Shown here one piece after another: positions 7,252 through 14,579 of a DNA stretch of 14,635 nucleotides. Under the pieces are notes generated by a model that was given only the letters and a program-made list of their open reading frames with translations, was not told the DNA's origin and did not search any database. The DNA lies in NCBI GenBank assembly GCA_000436695.1, contig HF992620.1, positions 1-14,635 on the forward strand, read 5' to 3'. The translations under genes and the position numbers were made by a program. Position 1 is the first letter of the stretch. Each line of letters begins with the position of its first letter. The DNA is from Prevotella sp. CAG:1185 (GTDB taxonomy: Bacteria; Bacteroidota; Bacteroidia; Bacteroidales; Bacteroidaceae).

Positions 7252-7671
7252 CTATTTTTCTGTATTGTCAATTTTATATTGTCTCGGTGTTATTCCGGTG
7301 TATTTATAGAATGAGGCATAAAATGACTGTCGGTTTGAGAATCCAACCAAATCGCTAACCTCTTCCATTTTAAGTTTCTTATGCTTTTTATCGGTAAGCA
7401 AAACCTTCGCGTCTTCTATACGATACTTATTGACCCACGAGGTGTAATTCATATTGAAACATATGTTCACCACAGCAGATATATACCTTGTATTAGTACC
7501 TAAATCTTCGGCCAGACGCTTAGCCGAATACTCTTTATCTTTGTATTTTTTCTTTTTTACTATAATTCTAACAATTTTGACCTTCAATTCACTAACCAAC
7601 TTCGGACTTATAAGTGAACGATAAGCGGCGTCCTTCTTATAATTGTCAAAATTAACGTTGTACTTAACCAT
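7252..7671 (-). CDS. Stand-alone AraC-type HTH DNA-binding protein
   Basis: Protein of 139 aa consisting essentially of the AraC/XylS DNA-binding domain. The first helix-turn-helix spans about 48-72 (YSAKRLAEDLGTNTRYISAV) and the second about 102-127, ending in the family hallmark GFSNRQSFYASFYKYTGITP (110-129). The preceding ~45 residues are basic and too short for a ligand-binding domain, so any signal must come from elsewhere, for example a partner protein or abundance alone. It is 21 bp upstream of DPP III, which makes co-transcription with DPP III and the AlkD-like gene plausible. Its target is unknown; the 5' region carries inverted repeats that could be an autoregulatory operator. Confidence 0.88.
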   Translation of the reverse strand: MVKYNVNFDNYKKDAAYRSLISPKLVSELKVKIVRIIVKKKKYKDKEYSAKRLAEDLGTNTRYISAVVNICFNMNYTSWVNKYRIEDAKVLLTDKKHKKLKMEEVSDLVGFSNRQSFYASFYKYTGITPRQYKIDNTEK

Positions 7672-7997
7672 ACCTTAAACTTTTTATAATTCCTACTAAA
7701 GACACAAAATATGCAGAAATTTCATTCTGCAAACTTCACATTATGCAAAGATAATATTTTTTCAGCAAACAGATTTATAAATGGCCTTTTTTAATAAAAA
7801 TTGCACTTAAACATTACATATGAATACAAAAAATCAACAAATATTGAAACTGCAAGCCATAAAATTACTAAACAACGCGACAATGTCACCTACAAAGAAA
7901 TATTTTGAAAGACAACAGACGGGTTTGCATAATGACTATACGAATCTAATTATTATGCGTATATTTCTTCGTAACCAGACATGCATTTTTAATGCAC
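7672..7997. other. Non-coding region upstream of the AraC-type gene
   Basis: No convincing gene lies here; the one forward frame (7820-8035) is treated as spurious. Structure seen: a 7-bp inverted repeat TGCAGAA/TTCTGCA (7712-7718, 7725-7731) in the leader of the AraC-type gene; an 11-bp inverted pair, CATTATGCAAA (7739-7749) and TTTGCATAATG (7924-7934); a further ATTATGC at 7952-7958; a TATACG/CGTATA pair (7937-7942, 7958-7963); and TGCATT/AATGCA (7982-7987, 7991-7996). The motif ATTATGC therefore occurs three times counting both strands. The sequence is AT-rich, so some of this may be chance. Confidence 0.5.
7746..7753 (-). promoter_or_regulatory. -7 promoter box for the AraC-type gene
   Basis: The minus strand reads TATCTTTG, an exact match to TAnnTTTG, 74 bp before the ATG at 7671. 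No TTTG lies at standard -33 spacing (one is 12 bp upstream). If used, the leader RNA would be about 65-70 nt and contain the 7-bp inverted repeat at 7712-7731. Confidence 0.5.
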
Positions 7998-8021
7998 AAA
8001 AAAACCGGCTTATTCGCCGGT
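7998..8021 (-). terminator. Rho-independent terminator overlapping the tilS stop codon
   Basis: On the minus strand ACCGGC, a six-base loop GAATAA and GCCGGT are followed by a run of T (7998-8004 is seven A on the plus strand). The stem is 8004-8009 with 8016-8021. The loop contains the last sense codon and the TAA stop of tilS (stop at 8010-8012), so the gene's final codons encode half of the terminator. This is a compact, GC-rich intrinsic terminator of the exonuclease-methyltransferase-tilS operon. Confidence 0.92.
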
Positions 8022-9365
8022 ATATGTTATTTTAAGAATCTGCTTGGTAGACTGAGAAACCCTGCAACGGTTGTCAGGTCTTTGATTTACGATCCATAAT
8101 ATTCTGTCTTCAGAATCTGTTAAGATAAGCTGACGACGCTTCTCAAACAGATTAAATTTTCTGTCCGTAAGATAATCACTCACAAGTTTTGATCCGTTCA
8201 TTCCAAAAGGAACAAACCTGTCTCCGTTCTTAGCATTACGAATAATTATGGGAAAACCTACTTTTGAAAAGTCGGCAAAAAAACAATTACGGTCGCGGCT
8301 TATTTTTGTATCCGGATTGTTGTCTATAACCTCAACTTTAAATTTTGAAGACTCACCATATACAATATAAGTTCCAGTCTCAGGAATGACAAAAGGTTTG
8401 TGTTCTGTGTCATCCAAACGCTCAATAAAAATATATTCACGGTCGATTAACAGGTCATGCGTTGATGAACGAAACTCTGTTCCCGGCCCTGAATTCAACG
8501 ACAAATATATTTGCTCTATCTGAAAAGGCGTAAACGAATAGGTTTTCAAAATATGAAACAGCACATTTTCAGGAGATGGTCCCGAAGACAACTGTGCCAA
8601 AGATATCTTGGCCTTATTATTACAATTATACACAAGAGCATGGTTTGCTGCCTCACTTATCGTTGAATTAAAGACTTTCGCAACCTCCTCCATACGCATA
8701 GCAGTTTTGGCAATACTGCTGCCGACCGAAGGATTTATCTTTCTCATAAGCGGCAATATGTCAAGACGTATTTTGTTTCTAACAACATCATCTACCAAAT
8801 TTGTGCTGTCTGTAACATAATCTTGCCCTGCGACATGCAACTCATGCTCAATGTCGTTTCTTGACACACACAACAAAGGCCTGACAATGTCACCATTTTT
8901 AGGAGATATACCCGTCAGTCCGTCCACACCAGTACCACGTATAAGATTCATCAATACTGTCTCAACCGAGTCGTCCTGATGATGTGCAACACATATAGCA
9001 TCAGCAGAAATATCATTTTTCAGCTGTGCAAAGTATGAATAGCGAAGATTTCTGGCTGCCATCTCTATACTGACTTTACGCAACTTTGCATAAGATACGG
9101 TATCAAAATGCACCCTGTGAAGTTCAATATTGTTTTCTTTACAGAAGTCAATACAGAAATTTTCATCACGGTCAGACTCATCTCCGCGTAAATGAAAATT
9201 ACAATGAGCAGCCTCAATATTATAGCCAAGCTCACAAAGAGTCAAAGCCAAAGTAACGCTGTCAGCTCCACCAGACAGCGCTACTATATATTTTCCGTCC
9301 TTATTCAAAAGATGACGGATATTTATAAAATCAGATACTTTCTTTAAAAAGCCGTTACTCAACAT
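8010..9365 (-). CDS. tilS: tRNA(Ile)-lysidine synthase
   Basis: Protein of 451 aa. It converts the wobble cytidine of the CAU-anticodon tRNA-Ile to lysidine with ATP and lysine, needed to read AUA codons and usually essential. The N-type ATP pyrophosphatase P-loop SGGADS is at 31-36; CNFHLRGDESDRDENFC (55-71), AHHQDD (127-132), LIRGTGVDGLTGI (141-153) and RNKIR (196-200) are further TilS signatures. The C-terminal tRNA-binding domain (about 370-440) is recognisable from IRNAKNGDRFVPFGMNGSKLVSDYL. The ATG start at 9365 overlaps the end of the methyltransferase gene by 11 bp. The stop codon falls within the loop of an intrinsic terminator. Confidence 0.95.
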   Translation of the reverse strand: MLSNGFLKKVSDFINIRHLLNKDGKYIVALSGGADSVTLALTLCELGYNIEAAHCNFHLRGDESDRDENFCIDFCKENNIELHRVHFDTVSYAKLRKVSIEMAARNLRYSYFAQLKNDISADAICVAHHQDDSVETVLMNLIRGTGVDGLTGISPKNGDIVRPLLCVSRNDIEHELHVAGQDYVTDSTNLVDDVVRNKIRLDILPLMRKINPSVGSSIAKTAMRMEEVAKVFNSTISEAANHALVYNCNNKAKISLAQLSSGPSPENVLFHILKTYSFTPFQIEQIYLSLNSGPGTEFRSSTHDLLIDREYIFIERLDDTEHKPFVIPETGTYIVYGESSKFKVEVIDNNPDTKISRDRNCFFADFSKVGFPIIIRNAKNGDRFVPFGMNGSKLVSDYLTDRKFNLFEKRRQLILTDSEDRILWIVNQRPDNRCRVSQSTKQILKITYTGE

Positions 9366-10536
9366 AAAGAACCAGTCCCTTAAGATATTCGCCTTCCGGA
9401 TGATAAATGTTTATAGGATGGTCAGCCGGCTGATGCAACTGATGCAATATTCTTACATTACGCCCTGTAATGGCTGCAGCAGTAAAGACTGCATTTCTGA
9501 AGTTATCTTTAGTAACCACCTGACTACAGCTAAACGTAAACAGGATTCCGCCACTTTTTATTTTCTCCAAAGCCTTGACATTAAGCCTTGTGTATCCTTT
9601 AAGAGCATTATGCAAGGCTGCACGATGCTTGGCAAAAGCAGGAGGATCGAGTATAATCAAATCGTACTTATCCTCAGCAGCGTCAAGAAATTTAAATGCA
9701 TCTTCACAGAATGCCTTATGACGTTTGTCACCGGGGAAATTTAGTTCAACGTTGGCATTAGTCAATTCTATAGCTTTTGCGCTACTGTCAACTGAATGCA
9801 CAGCCTTCGCGTTTCCGTGCATTGCATAGAAAGAGAAGCCTCCTGTGTAACAAAACATATTCAATACAGTCTTGTCTTTGGCATAATGCTCCAACAACTT
9901 TCTATTTTCACGCTGATCGACAAAGAATCCGGTTTTCTGTCCCTTAAGCCAGTCAACATGAAACTTAAGGCCATTCTCAACCGCAATATTGTCATCGCTG
10001 CCACCATAAATAAAGCCATTTTCCTGTCCCAGGTCGGCCTTAAACGGCAACGTTGTCTCACTTTTATAGAACACATTTTCGATACGGTCACCCATAACTT
10101 CAACCAACTGACGCGCTATAATGTTACGGCATACATGCATGCCAACACTATGAGCCTGCATAACAGCGGTTTTGCCATAACAGTCGATTACCAATCCTGG
10201 CAGATTATCTCCTTCACCGTGTACAAGTCTGAACGTATTATTCTCAGGATTGTCAGCAATGCCTGCACACTGACGCATCAACAACGCAGCAGCAAGACGC
10301 TGTTTCCAAAAGTCATCGTCAATAACTATATCTTTAAATGAAAGCACACGCACGGCAATACTTCCAATCTGATAATGTCCCAAAGCAATAAAATCTCCAG
10401 AGTTGGTGATTATTCTGACGATATCACCCTCCTCGATTCCATCATCCATACGCGCTATTGCACCGGAAAACACCCAAGGATGAAAACGCTTAAGACTTTC
10501 CTCCTTACCTTTTTTTAAATATATATTCTTATACAT
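9355..10536 (-). CDS. RlmI-like class I SAM-dependent 23S rRNA (cytosine-5) methyltransferase
   Basis: Protein of 393 aa from the ATG at 10536; an upstream in-frame ATG at 10554 would add six residues and a longer overlap. The start at 10536 gives MYKNIYLKKGKEESLKRFHP, resembling family N-termini. Domain order: N-terminal PUA RNA-binding domain (to about 70, FHPWVFSGAI), a central linking domain, and a Rossmann SAM domain beginning near LKGQKTGFFVDQRENR (197-212). The SAM loop is VLNMFCYTGGFSFYA (224-238) and the catalytic motif IILDPPAFAK is at 294-303; the cysteine in FTFSCSQ (333-339) is a likely nucleophile. E. coli RlmI modifies 23S rRNA C1962; the same target is inferred. It overlaps the exonuclease gene by 8 bp and tilS by 11 bp. 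Confidence 0.9.
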   Translation of the reverse strand: MYKNIYLKKGKEESLKRFHPWVFSGAIARMDDGIEEGDIVRIITNSGDFIALGHYQIGSIAVRVLSFKDIVIDDDFWKQRLAAALLMRQCAGIADNPENNTFRLVHGEGDNLPGLVIDCYGKTAVMQAHSVGMHVCRNIIARQLVEVMGDRIENVFYKSETTLPFKADLGQENGFIYGGSDDNIAVENGLKFHVDWLKGQKTGFFVDQRENRKLLEHYAKDKTVLNMFCYTGGFSFYAMHGNAKAVHSVDSSAKAIELTNANVELNFPGDKRHKAFCEDAFKFLDAAEDKYDLIILDPPAFAKHRAALHNALKGYTRLNVKALEKIKSGGILFTFSCSQVVTKDNFRNAVFTAAAITGRNVRILHQLHQPADHPINIYHPEGEYLKGLVLYVE

Positions 10537-11167
10537 CTGTTTCTTTATTTTCATCTGTTTTTACCAACTCATAATCTCCTGTTTTCTCTAACCTGCACAA
10601 CTCCTCATAAATATTTATACATGCCCATGCATCTGTAGCAGCATAAAGTTTCTGTCTGTCGCTCAGCACATCCGACTCCCAGTTACTCAATCTTACTGAC
10701 TTACTGATTTTCTGATGGAAGAAGTTGGCATAAAGTTTCTGCAAACTGAGGTCTTCCACCCCTAATTCGCATACATGCTTTTGCAGATCAATGAAATTTC
10801 CCGGATGAAAATCGGCACGCTTGTGCAATGAGTTTATATCATCGCGCAAAGACAGGCCAATCTTAGGAATCGATGAATCTTCCAAAAGACGGATAATAGC
10901 CGGAGTTATGCCCGTGAGGTTAAGTCTGAACAAGAAACACGTATCGTGAGTTGACACTTGAAGCAAAGCCACACTATGCGACTGTCCCTTCTTGAACGAA
11001 GGCCTTGTTTCGGTGTCAATTCCCAATATATTCTGAGACATAAGATAGTCAACGGCCTTATCTGCCTCCGCAGCCGTATTAATAACTATAATACGTCCGT
11101 CGAAAAGAACCTTCGGCAAAGCCGTTATTTCATGCTTGTCAAACTTGTTGTATATGATTTTTCTCAT
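10529..11167 (-). CDS. 3'-5' exonuclease, RNase D-like DEDDy family
   Basis: Protein of 212 aa from the ATG at 11167; a TTG two codons upstream is less likely. A single 3'-5' exonuclease domain is present, with no HRDC domain, so it is shorter than E. coli RNase D. Exo I is GIDTET (Asp51, Glu53), Exo II is IGLSLRDDINSL (Asp110 aligned as catalytic, with Ser where Asn is frequent), and Exo III is LYAATDA (Tyr175, Asp179), placing it in the DEDDy class. LEDLSLQ-like residues around 136-144 match the usual family pattern. RNA or DNA substrate cannot be told from sequence. It is the first gene of a compact operon with the methyltransferase and tilS, so a role in stable-RNA processing is a reasonable inference. 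Confidence 0.9.
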   Translation of the reverse strand: MRKIIYNKFDKHEITALPKVLFDGRIIVINTAAEADKAVDYLMSQNILGIDTETRPSFKKGQSHSVALLQVSTHDTCFLFRLNLTGITPAIIRLLEDSSIPKIGLSLRDDINSLHKRADFHPGNFIDLQKHVCELGVEDLSLQKLYANFFHQKISKSVRLSNWESDVLSDRQKLYAATDAWACINIYEELCRLEKTGDYELVKTDENKETDV

Positions 11168-11186
11168 TTGCAAAACTAACAGTTTG

Positions 11187-11194
11187 CAAAAATA
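11187..11194 (-). promoter_or_regulatory. -7 promoter box for the exonuclease-methyltransferase-tilS operon
   Basis: The minus strand reads TATTTTTG followed by CAAAC, an exact TAnnTTTG box 20 bp before the ATG at 11167. A second match, TAGTTTTG (11178-11171), lies only three bases before the start codon and would give a leaderless transcript, so the distal box is preferred. No clear -33 TTTG is present. Confidence 0.55.
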
Positions 11195-11237
11195 TAAAAA
11201 AAAGGCGATTTTATAGCTTGTTTTGGCAATTTTCGAT

Positions 11238-11245
11238 TACTTTTG
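11238..11245 (+). promoter_or_regulatory. -7 promoter box for ftsK
   Basis: TACTTTTG is an exact TAnnTTTG match, 24 bp before the ATG at 11270. A TTG at 11218-11220 lies 17 bp upstream and could serve as the -33 element. It diverges from the exonuclease promoter 43 bp away. It overlaps the in-frame TTG at 11243, so that upstream codon cannot be the start of this transcript's frame. Confidence 0.6.
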
Positions 11246-11269
11246 CAAATAAAAATTCCAAATAGACTA

Positions 11270-13711
11270 ATGGCTAAGAAAAAAAATACAAGCACTAATA
11301 AATCATTAAGCGAGGTTGTAGGATTTAAGCATTTTTTCCAAAATGACATTGTAAATTTCACCGTAGGAATAATACTTATATTATTGCCTGTTTACATTAT
11401 AATATCATTCATATCTTTCTTCTCAACAGGACAAAACGATCAAAGTCTGGTGTTGGATTTAAGACCTGGTGATATTTTTAATACAAACACAGCATTCCAA
11501 AACAGCTGCGGACCATTTGGCGCATTTATTTCATATTTTCTAATATCAAGATGCTTTGGCCTATCAGCATTTATAATCCCTGTATTTATGGGAATGGCAG
11601 GTTTAAAACTGGTAAGGGCCTATAAGTTTAATCTAATAAAATGCTTTTTCTGCCTTAGCATCGCCATGCTTTGGCTGTCAACAACTTTTGCAAAAATTCT
11701 GACACCCATTATGGGAAGTCAGGTGTTCAATCCGGGAGGCGATTACGGACAATTCAGCAGCCAATGGCTTGAAAATCTTGTTGGCGCACCTGGACTTACA
11801 ATAATTTTACTACTGACAGCATTAATATACCTTACATATTTGAGTAAAGAAACAATTACCATTGTACGTAAGGTGCTGAATCCCGTAAATACAATATCTA
11901 ATAAGGTAAAATTCAATATCACCAACAATCAAGATAAAGACGAAAAAGATAATACAATAAATACTCTTGACGATCCTACTGTATTTGACAACCCACAAAC
12001 ACAGAAAGTTGAATTCGGCAATAATGGCGAGGCTGTTATTAAGGAGGAAGAATCTGTAGAGGAAACCCATAATGAGCCAGCCCCGGCAAAGGCAAAAGAG
12101 AATAACGACAGCGAACTTAAAATAATTATACCTGAAAAAGAAAATCTGGCTGACTCTAAAGACGTATCTGGCAGTACAAACATCAATACTCCAATAAACC
12201 CGAAAGAGCCGTGGACAAAATATAAATATCCTACACTCGATTTACTTAAGAAGTATGAAAATGACGGCAAGCCGTATATAGACATAAAGGAGCAAACGGC
12301 TAACAAGAATCGCATTGTCGAGGTATTGAACAACTTCGGCGTACAGATTAAAACGATTACTGCCACAGTAGGCCCGACAATCACATTGTATGAAATAACA
12401 CCTGCTGAAGGTGTAAAGATATCAAAGATAAGAAACCTTGAAGACGATATTGCCCTAAGTCTTGCAGCCTTGGGTATACGTATCATTGCGCCGATACCTG
12501 GCAAAGGCACTGTAGGTATTGAGGTTCCTAACGCTAAACAAAACATTGTCTCAATGGAAAGTATATTAAACTCTAAACGTTTCCAGGAAACGACAATGGA
12601 ACTGCCAATTGCCATCGGAAAGACTATTACCAACGAAGTGTTTATGGTCGATTTGGCAAAACTGCCTCACCTTCTTGTTGCCGGAGCCACAGGACAAGGA
12701 AAATCAGTTGGTCTGAATACTATTATCACATCTTTATTATATAAGAAACATCCCAACGAGCTTAAGTTCGTGCTGATTGACCCGAAAAAAGTTGAGTTCA
12801 GCATGTACACCCCTATTGCCGATCACTTTATGGCTAAGATTCCTGATGATAATGAAGATGCAATAATAACAGACGTAACAAAGGTAATACGCACGCTCAA
12901 CAGTCTGTGCAAACTGATGGACTACAGATACGACATGCTCAAACTTGCAGGCGCAAAGAACATCAAGGAATATAACAAGAAATATGTAAACCACCAGTTA
13001 AGACTTACAGACGGACATGAATTCATGCCATACATCGTTGTGGTAATTGATGAGTTTGGCGACCTTATCATGACTGCCGGCAAAGAAATAGAGATGCCTA
13101 TCGCCCGAATTGCACAGCTTGCACGTGCGGTGGGTATACACATGGTGATAGCGACACAGCGTCCTACGACATCAATTATTACAGGAAACATCAAAGCCAA
13201 CTTCCCTGGAAGAATGGCATTCAGAGTAAGTTCGATGATCGACTCACGTACAATTCTCGACCGTCCAGGAGCCAATCAGCTGATAGGACGAGGCGATATG
13301 CTGTTCCTCAACGGCAACGAACCAGTCAGAGTTCAATGCGCATTCGTGGATACACCTGAAATTGAACGCATAAACGAATACATCAAACAGCAGCCGGGTC
13401 CTCTTGAACCGATGGAACTTCCTGAGCCGAGCACTGACGACGGATCAGATTCAAGCAAGGGCGGATCACTAGAGATGCACAATCTTGACCCGCTGTTTGA
13501 AGAGGCTGCACGCACAATCGTGCTAAGCCAGCAAGGTTCAACAAGTATGATTCAGCGCCGTTTCTCTATAGGATATAACCGTGCCGGACGACTTATGGAT
13601 CAAATGGAAAAAGCCGGTATTGTAGGAGCTGCACAGGGAAGTAAGCCCCGTGAGGTTCTTATACAAGACGAAAACAGTCTTGAGAACCTATTATCGGCAT
13701 TGAGAAAATAA
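11270..13711 (+). CDS. ftsK: DNA translocase FtsK
   Basis: Protein of 813 aa from the ATG at 11270. It is the septum-anchored ATP-driven DNA pump that clears and aligns chromosome termini for dimer resolution during division. The N-terminal part has about four membrane spans (roughly 32-52, 84-115, 124-142, 175-192). A charged Asn/Glu/Lys-rich linker of about 120 residues follows (to near 310), short compared with E. coli FtsK. The motor region begins near 318 (alpha domain), with Walker A GATGQGKS at 472-479, IDPKKVEFS (503-511), Walker B VVVIDEFGDL at 590-599, and IATQRPTTSIITGNIKANFP (627-646). The C-terminal gamma winged-helix domain (about 750-810, STSMIQRRFSIGYNRAGRLM) is the part that reads orienting DNA motifs. 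lolA follows after 64 bp without an obvious promoter. Confidence 0.97.
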   Translation: MAKKKNTSTNKSLSEVVGFKHFFQNDIVNFTVGIILILLPVYIIISFISFFSTGQNDQSLVLDLRPGDIFNTNTAFQNSCGPFGAFISYFLISRCFGLSAFIIPVFMGMAGLKLVRAYKFNLIKCFFCLSIAMLWLSTTFAKILTPIMGSQVFNPGGDYGQFSSQWLENLVGAPGLTIILLLTALIYLTYLSKETITIVRKVLNPVNTISNKVKFNITNNQDKDEKDNTINTLDDPTVFDNPQTQKVEFGNNGEAVIKEEESVEETHNEPAPAKAKENNDSELKIIIPEKENLADSKDVSGSTNINTPINPKEPWTKYKYPTLDLLKKYENDGKPYIDIKEQTANKNRIVEVLNNFGVQIKTITATVGPTITLYEITPAEGVKISKIRNLEDDIALSLAALGIRIIAPIPGKGTVGIEVPNAKQNIVSMESILNSKRFQETTMELPIAIGKTITNEVFMVDLAKLPHLLVAGATGQGKSVGLNTIITSLLYKKHPNELKFVLIDPKKVEFSMYTPIADHFMAKIPDDNEDAIITDVTKVIRTLNSLCKLMDYRYDMLKLAGAKNIKEYNKKYVNHQLRLTDGHEFMPYIVVVIDEFGDLIMTAGKEIEMPIARIAQLARAVGIHMVIATQRPTTSIITGNIKANFPGRMAFRVSSMIDSRTILDRPGANQLIGRGDMLFLNGNEPVRVQCAFVDTPEIERINEYIKQQPGPLEPMELPEPSTDDGSDSSKGGSLEMHNLDPLFEEAARTIVLSQQGSTSMIQRRFSIGYNRAGRLMDQMEKAGIVGAAQGSKPREVLIQDENSLENLLSALRK

Positions 13712-13775
13712 TATTATCCAATAATCATACAGAAAGAAATAACGACAATAACAACTTAAAACAAGAAATATAATT

Positions 13776-14378
13776 ATGAAAAAGTTTGGTTTGCTATTAT
13801 TTATATTAACATTGTCCTTAGGACTACATGCTCAGAACGCTGCACAGGCCAAAAAGATTCTTGACAAGACAGCAGCCGTTGTAGGACGCAAAAGCGGAGC
13901 CAGTGCCAACTTCACCATAAGCGGAAAATATGGCAACACATCTGGAACCATAGCCATAAAGGGCAATAAGTTTAACGCAAGAACTTCACAAGCCATTGTC
14001 TGGTATGACGGCAAGACACAATGGACATACATGAAAAAAAATCAGGAAGTGAACATAAGCACTCCAACTGAAGCTCAACAGCAGTCAATGAATCCGTATA
14101 AGTTTATAAACATCTACAAGAACGGATTTAAGCTCAGCATGAAAAACGTTACCGGAGGATGGCAGATTCATCTGTATGCACAAAACCAAAAGCGCACGAT
14201 AAAGGAGATGTACATAACGATAAACAAGAACTATTATCCTCAGACAATCAAGATGCGCCAAAGCAACGGATGGACCACAATAAAGGTGTCTAACTTCAAA
14301 GCTAAGAATATAAGCGACGCCACGTTCCGTTTCAACTCAAAAGAGTTTCCTCACGCAGAAGTGATTGACTTAAGATAA
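13776..14378 (+). CDS. lolA: LolA-like periplasmic outer-membrane lipoprotein carrier
   Basis: Protein of 200 aa. Residues 1-19 are a signal peptide with likely cleavage LHA|QN, a Gln at +1 being common in this phylum. The mature part matches LolA-type folds: an amphipathic N-terminal helix (AAQAKKILDKTAAVV), then alternating beta strands such as ANFTISGKY, SGTIAIKGNKFNA, VWYDGKTQWTYMKKNQEVNI and the strands around 130-170. LolA accepts lipoproteins from the inner-membrane LolCDE complex and carries them across the periplasm; Bacteroidetes versions are divergent, so the function is inferred from fold-like pattern and position. It lies directly downstream of ftsK, the same order as in E. coli, and probably shares its transcript. 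A long hairpin lies 83 bp beyond the stop. Confidence 0.88.
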   Translation: MKKFGLLLFILTLSLGLHAQNAAQAKKILDKTAAVVGRKSGASANFTISGKYGNTSGTIAIKGNKFNARTSQAIVWYDGKTQWTYMKKNQEVNISTPTEAQQQSMNPYKFINIYKNGFKLSMKNVTGGWQIHLYAQNQKRTIKEMYITINKNYYPQTIKMRQSNGWTTIKVSNFKAKNISDATFRFNSKEFPHAEVIDLR

Positions 14379-14461
14379 AGTCAAAAGAAAGAGTATACGG
14401 CTAATATTTCTCTGAAAGATACAATAAAAATTAAGCCATAAAACAACACAGAGGAACAAAT

Positions 14462-14517
14462 CAATAAAGCAGCGAAAACGTTTCATCATCAAGATGCAAG
14501 TTTTCGCTGCTTTATTG
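14462..14517 (+). terminator. Long hairpin after lolA, probable terminator
   Basis: A perfect 18-bp inverted repeat, CAATAAAGCAGCGAAAAC (14462-14479) and GTTTTCGCTGCTTTATTG (14500-14517), encloses 20 nt; CATC (14484-14487) and GATG (14493-14496) extend pairing inward. The arms carry A-rich and T-rich ends, which would suit bidirectional termination, but the plus strand continues with GGGG instead of a T run. Placement after lolA supports a terminator; the missing tail may reflect the adjoining IS-like end. Confidence 0.7.
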
Positions 14518-14579
14518 GGGCAGTAGAAATTTAATGGGGATTTTTGTTGCAATTCCATAGAAATTCCGACCTTTGCAAT
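14518..14579 (+). promoter_or_regulatory. Probable IS terminal region with promoter-like boxes
   Basis: The 62 bp between the hairpin and the partial transposase-like frame start with GGGCAGTAG and contain TTG (14547-14549) 18 bp before GACCTTTG (14568-14575), one base off TAnnTTTG. The box ends four bases before the ATG, which would make the transcript nearly leaderless. In an IS this stretch should contain the left terminal inverted repeat, but without the other end in the window the boundary cannot be fixed. Confidence 0.35.

Noticed and set aside
7820..8035. Forward 71-codon frame in the intergenic region
   Set aside because: Its start lacks a -7 box, its composition is not protein-like, and its end runs through the tilS terminator and tilS 3' end on the other strand.
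10537..10554. Longer methyltransferase start at 10554
   Set aside because: It would add a six-residue Lys-rich extension and enlarge the overlap; the ATG at 10536 matches the family-like N-terminus.
11243..11269. Extended ftsK start at the TTG at 11243
   Set aside because: The TTG is part of the -7 box TACTTTTG; the ATG at 11270 gives the natural N-terminus.
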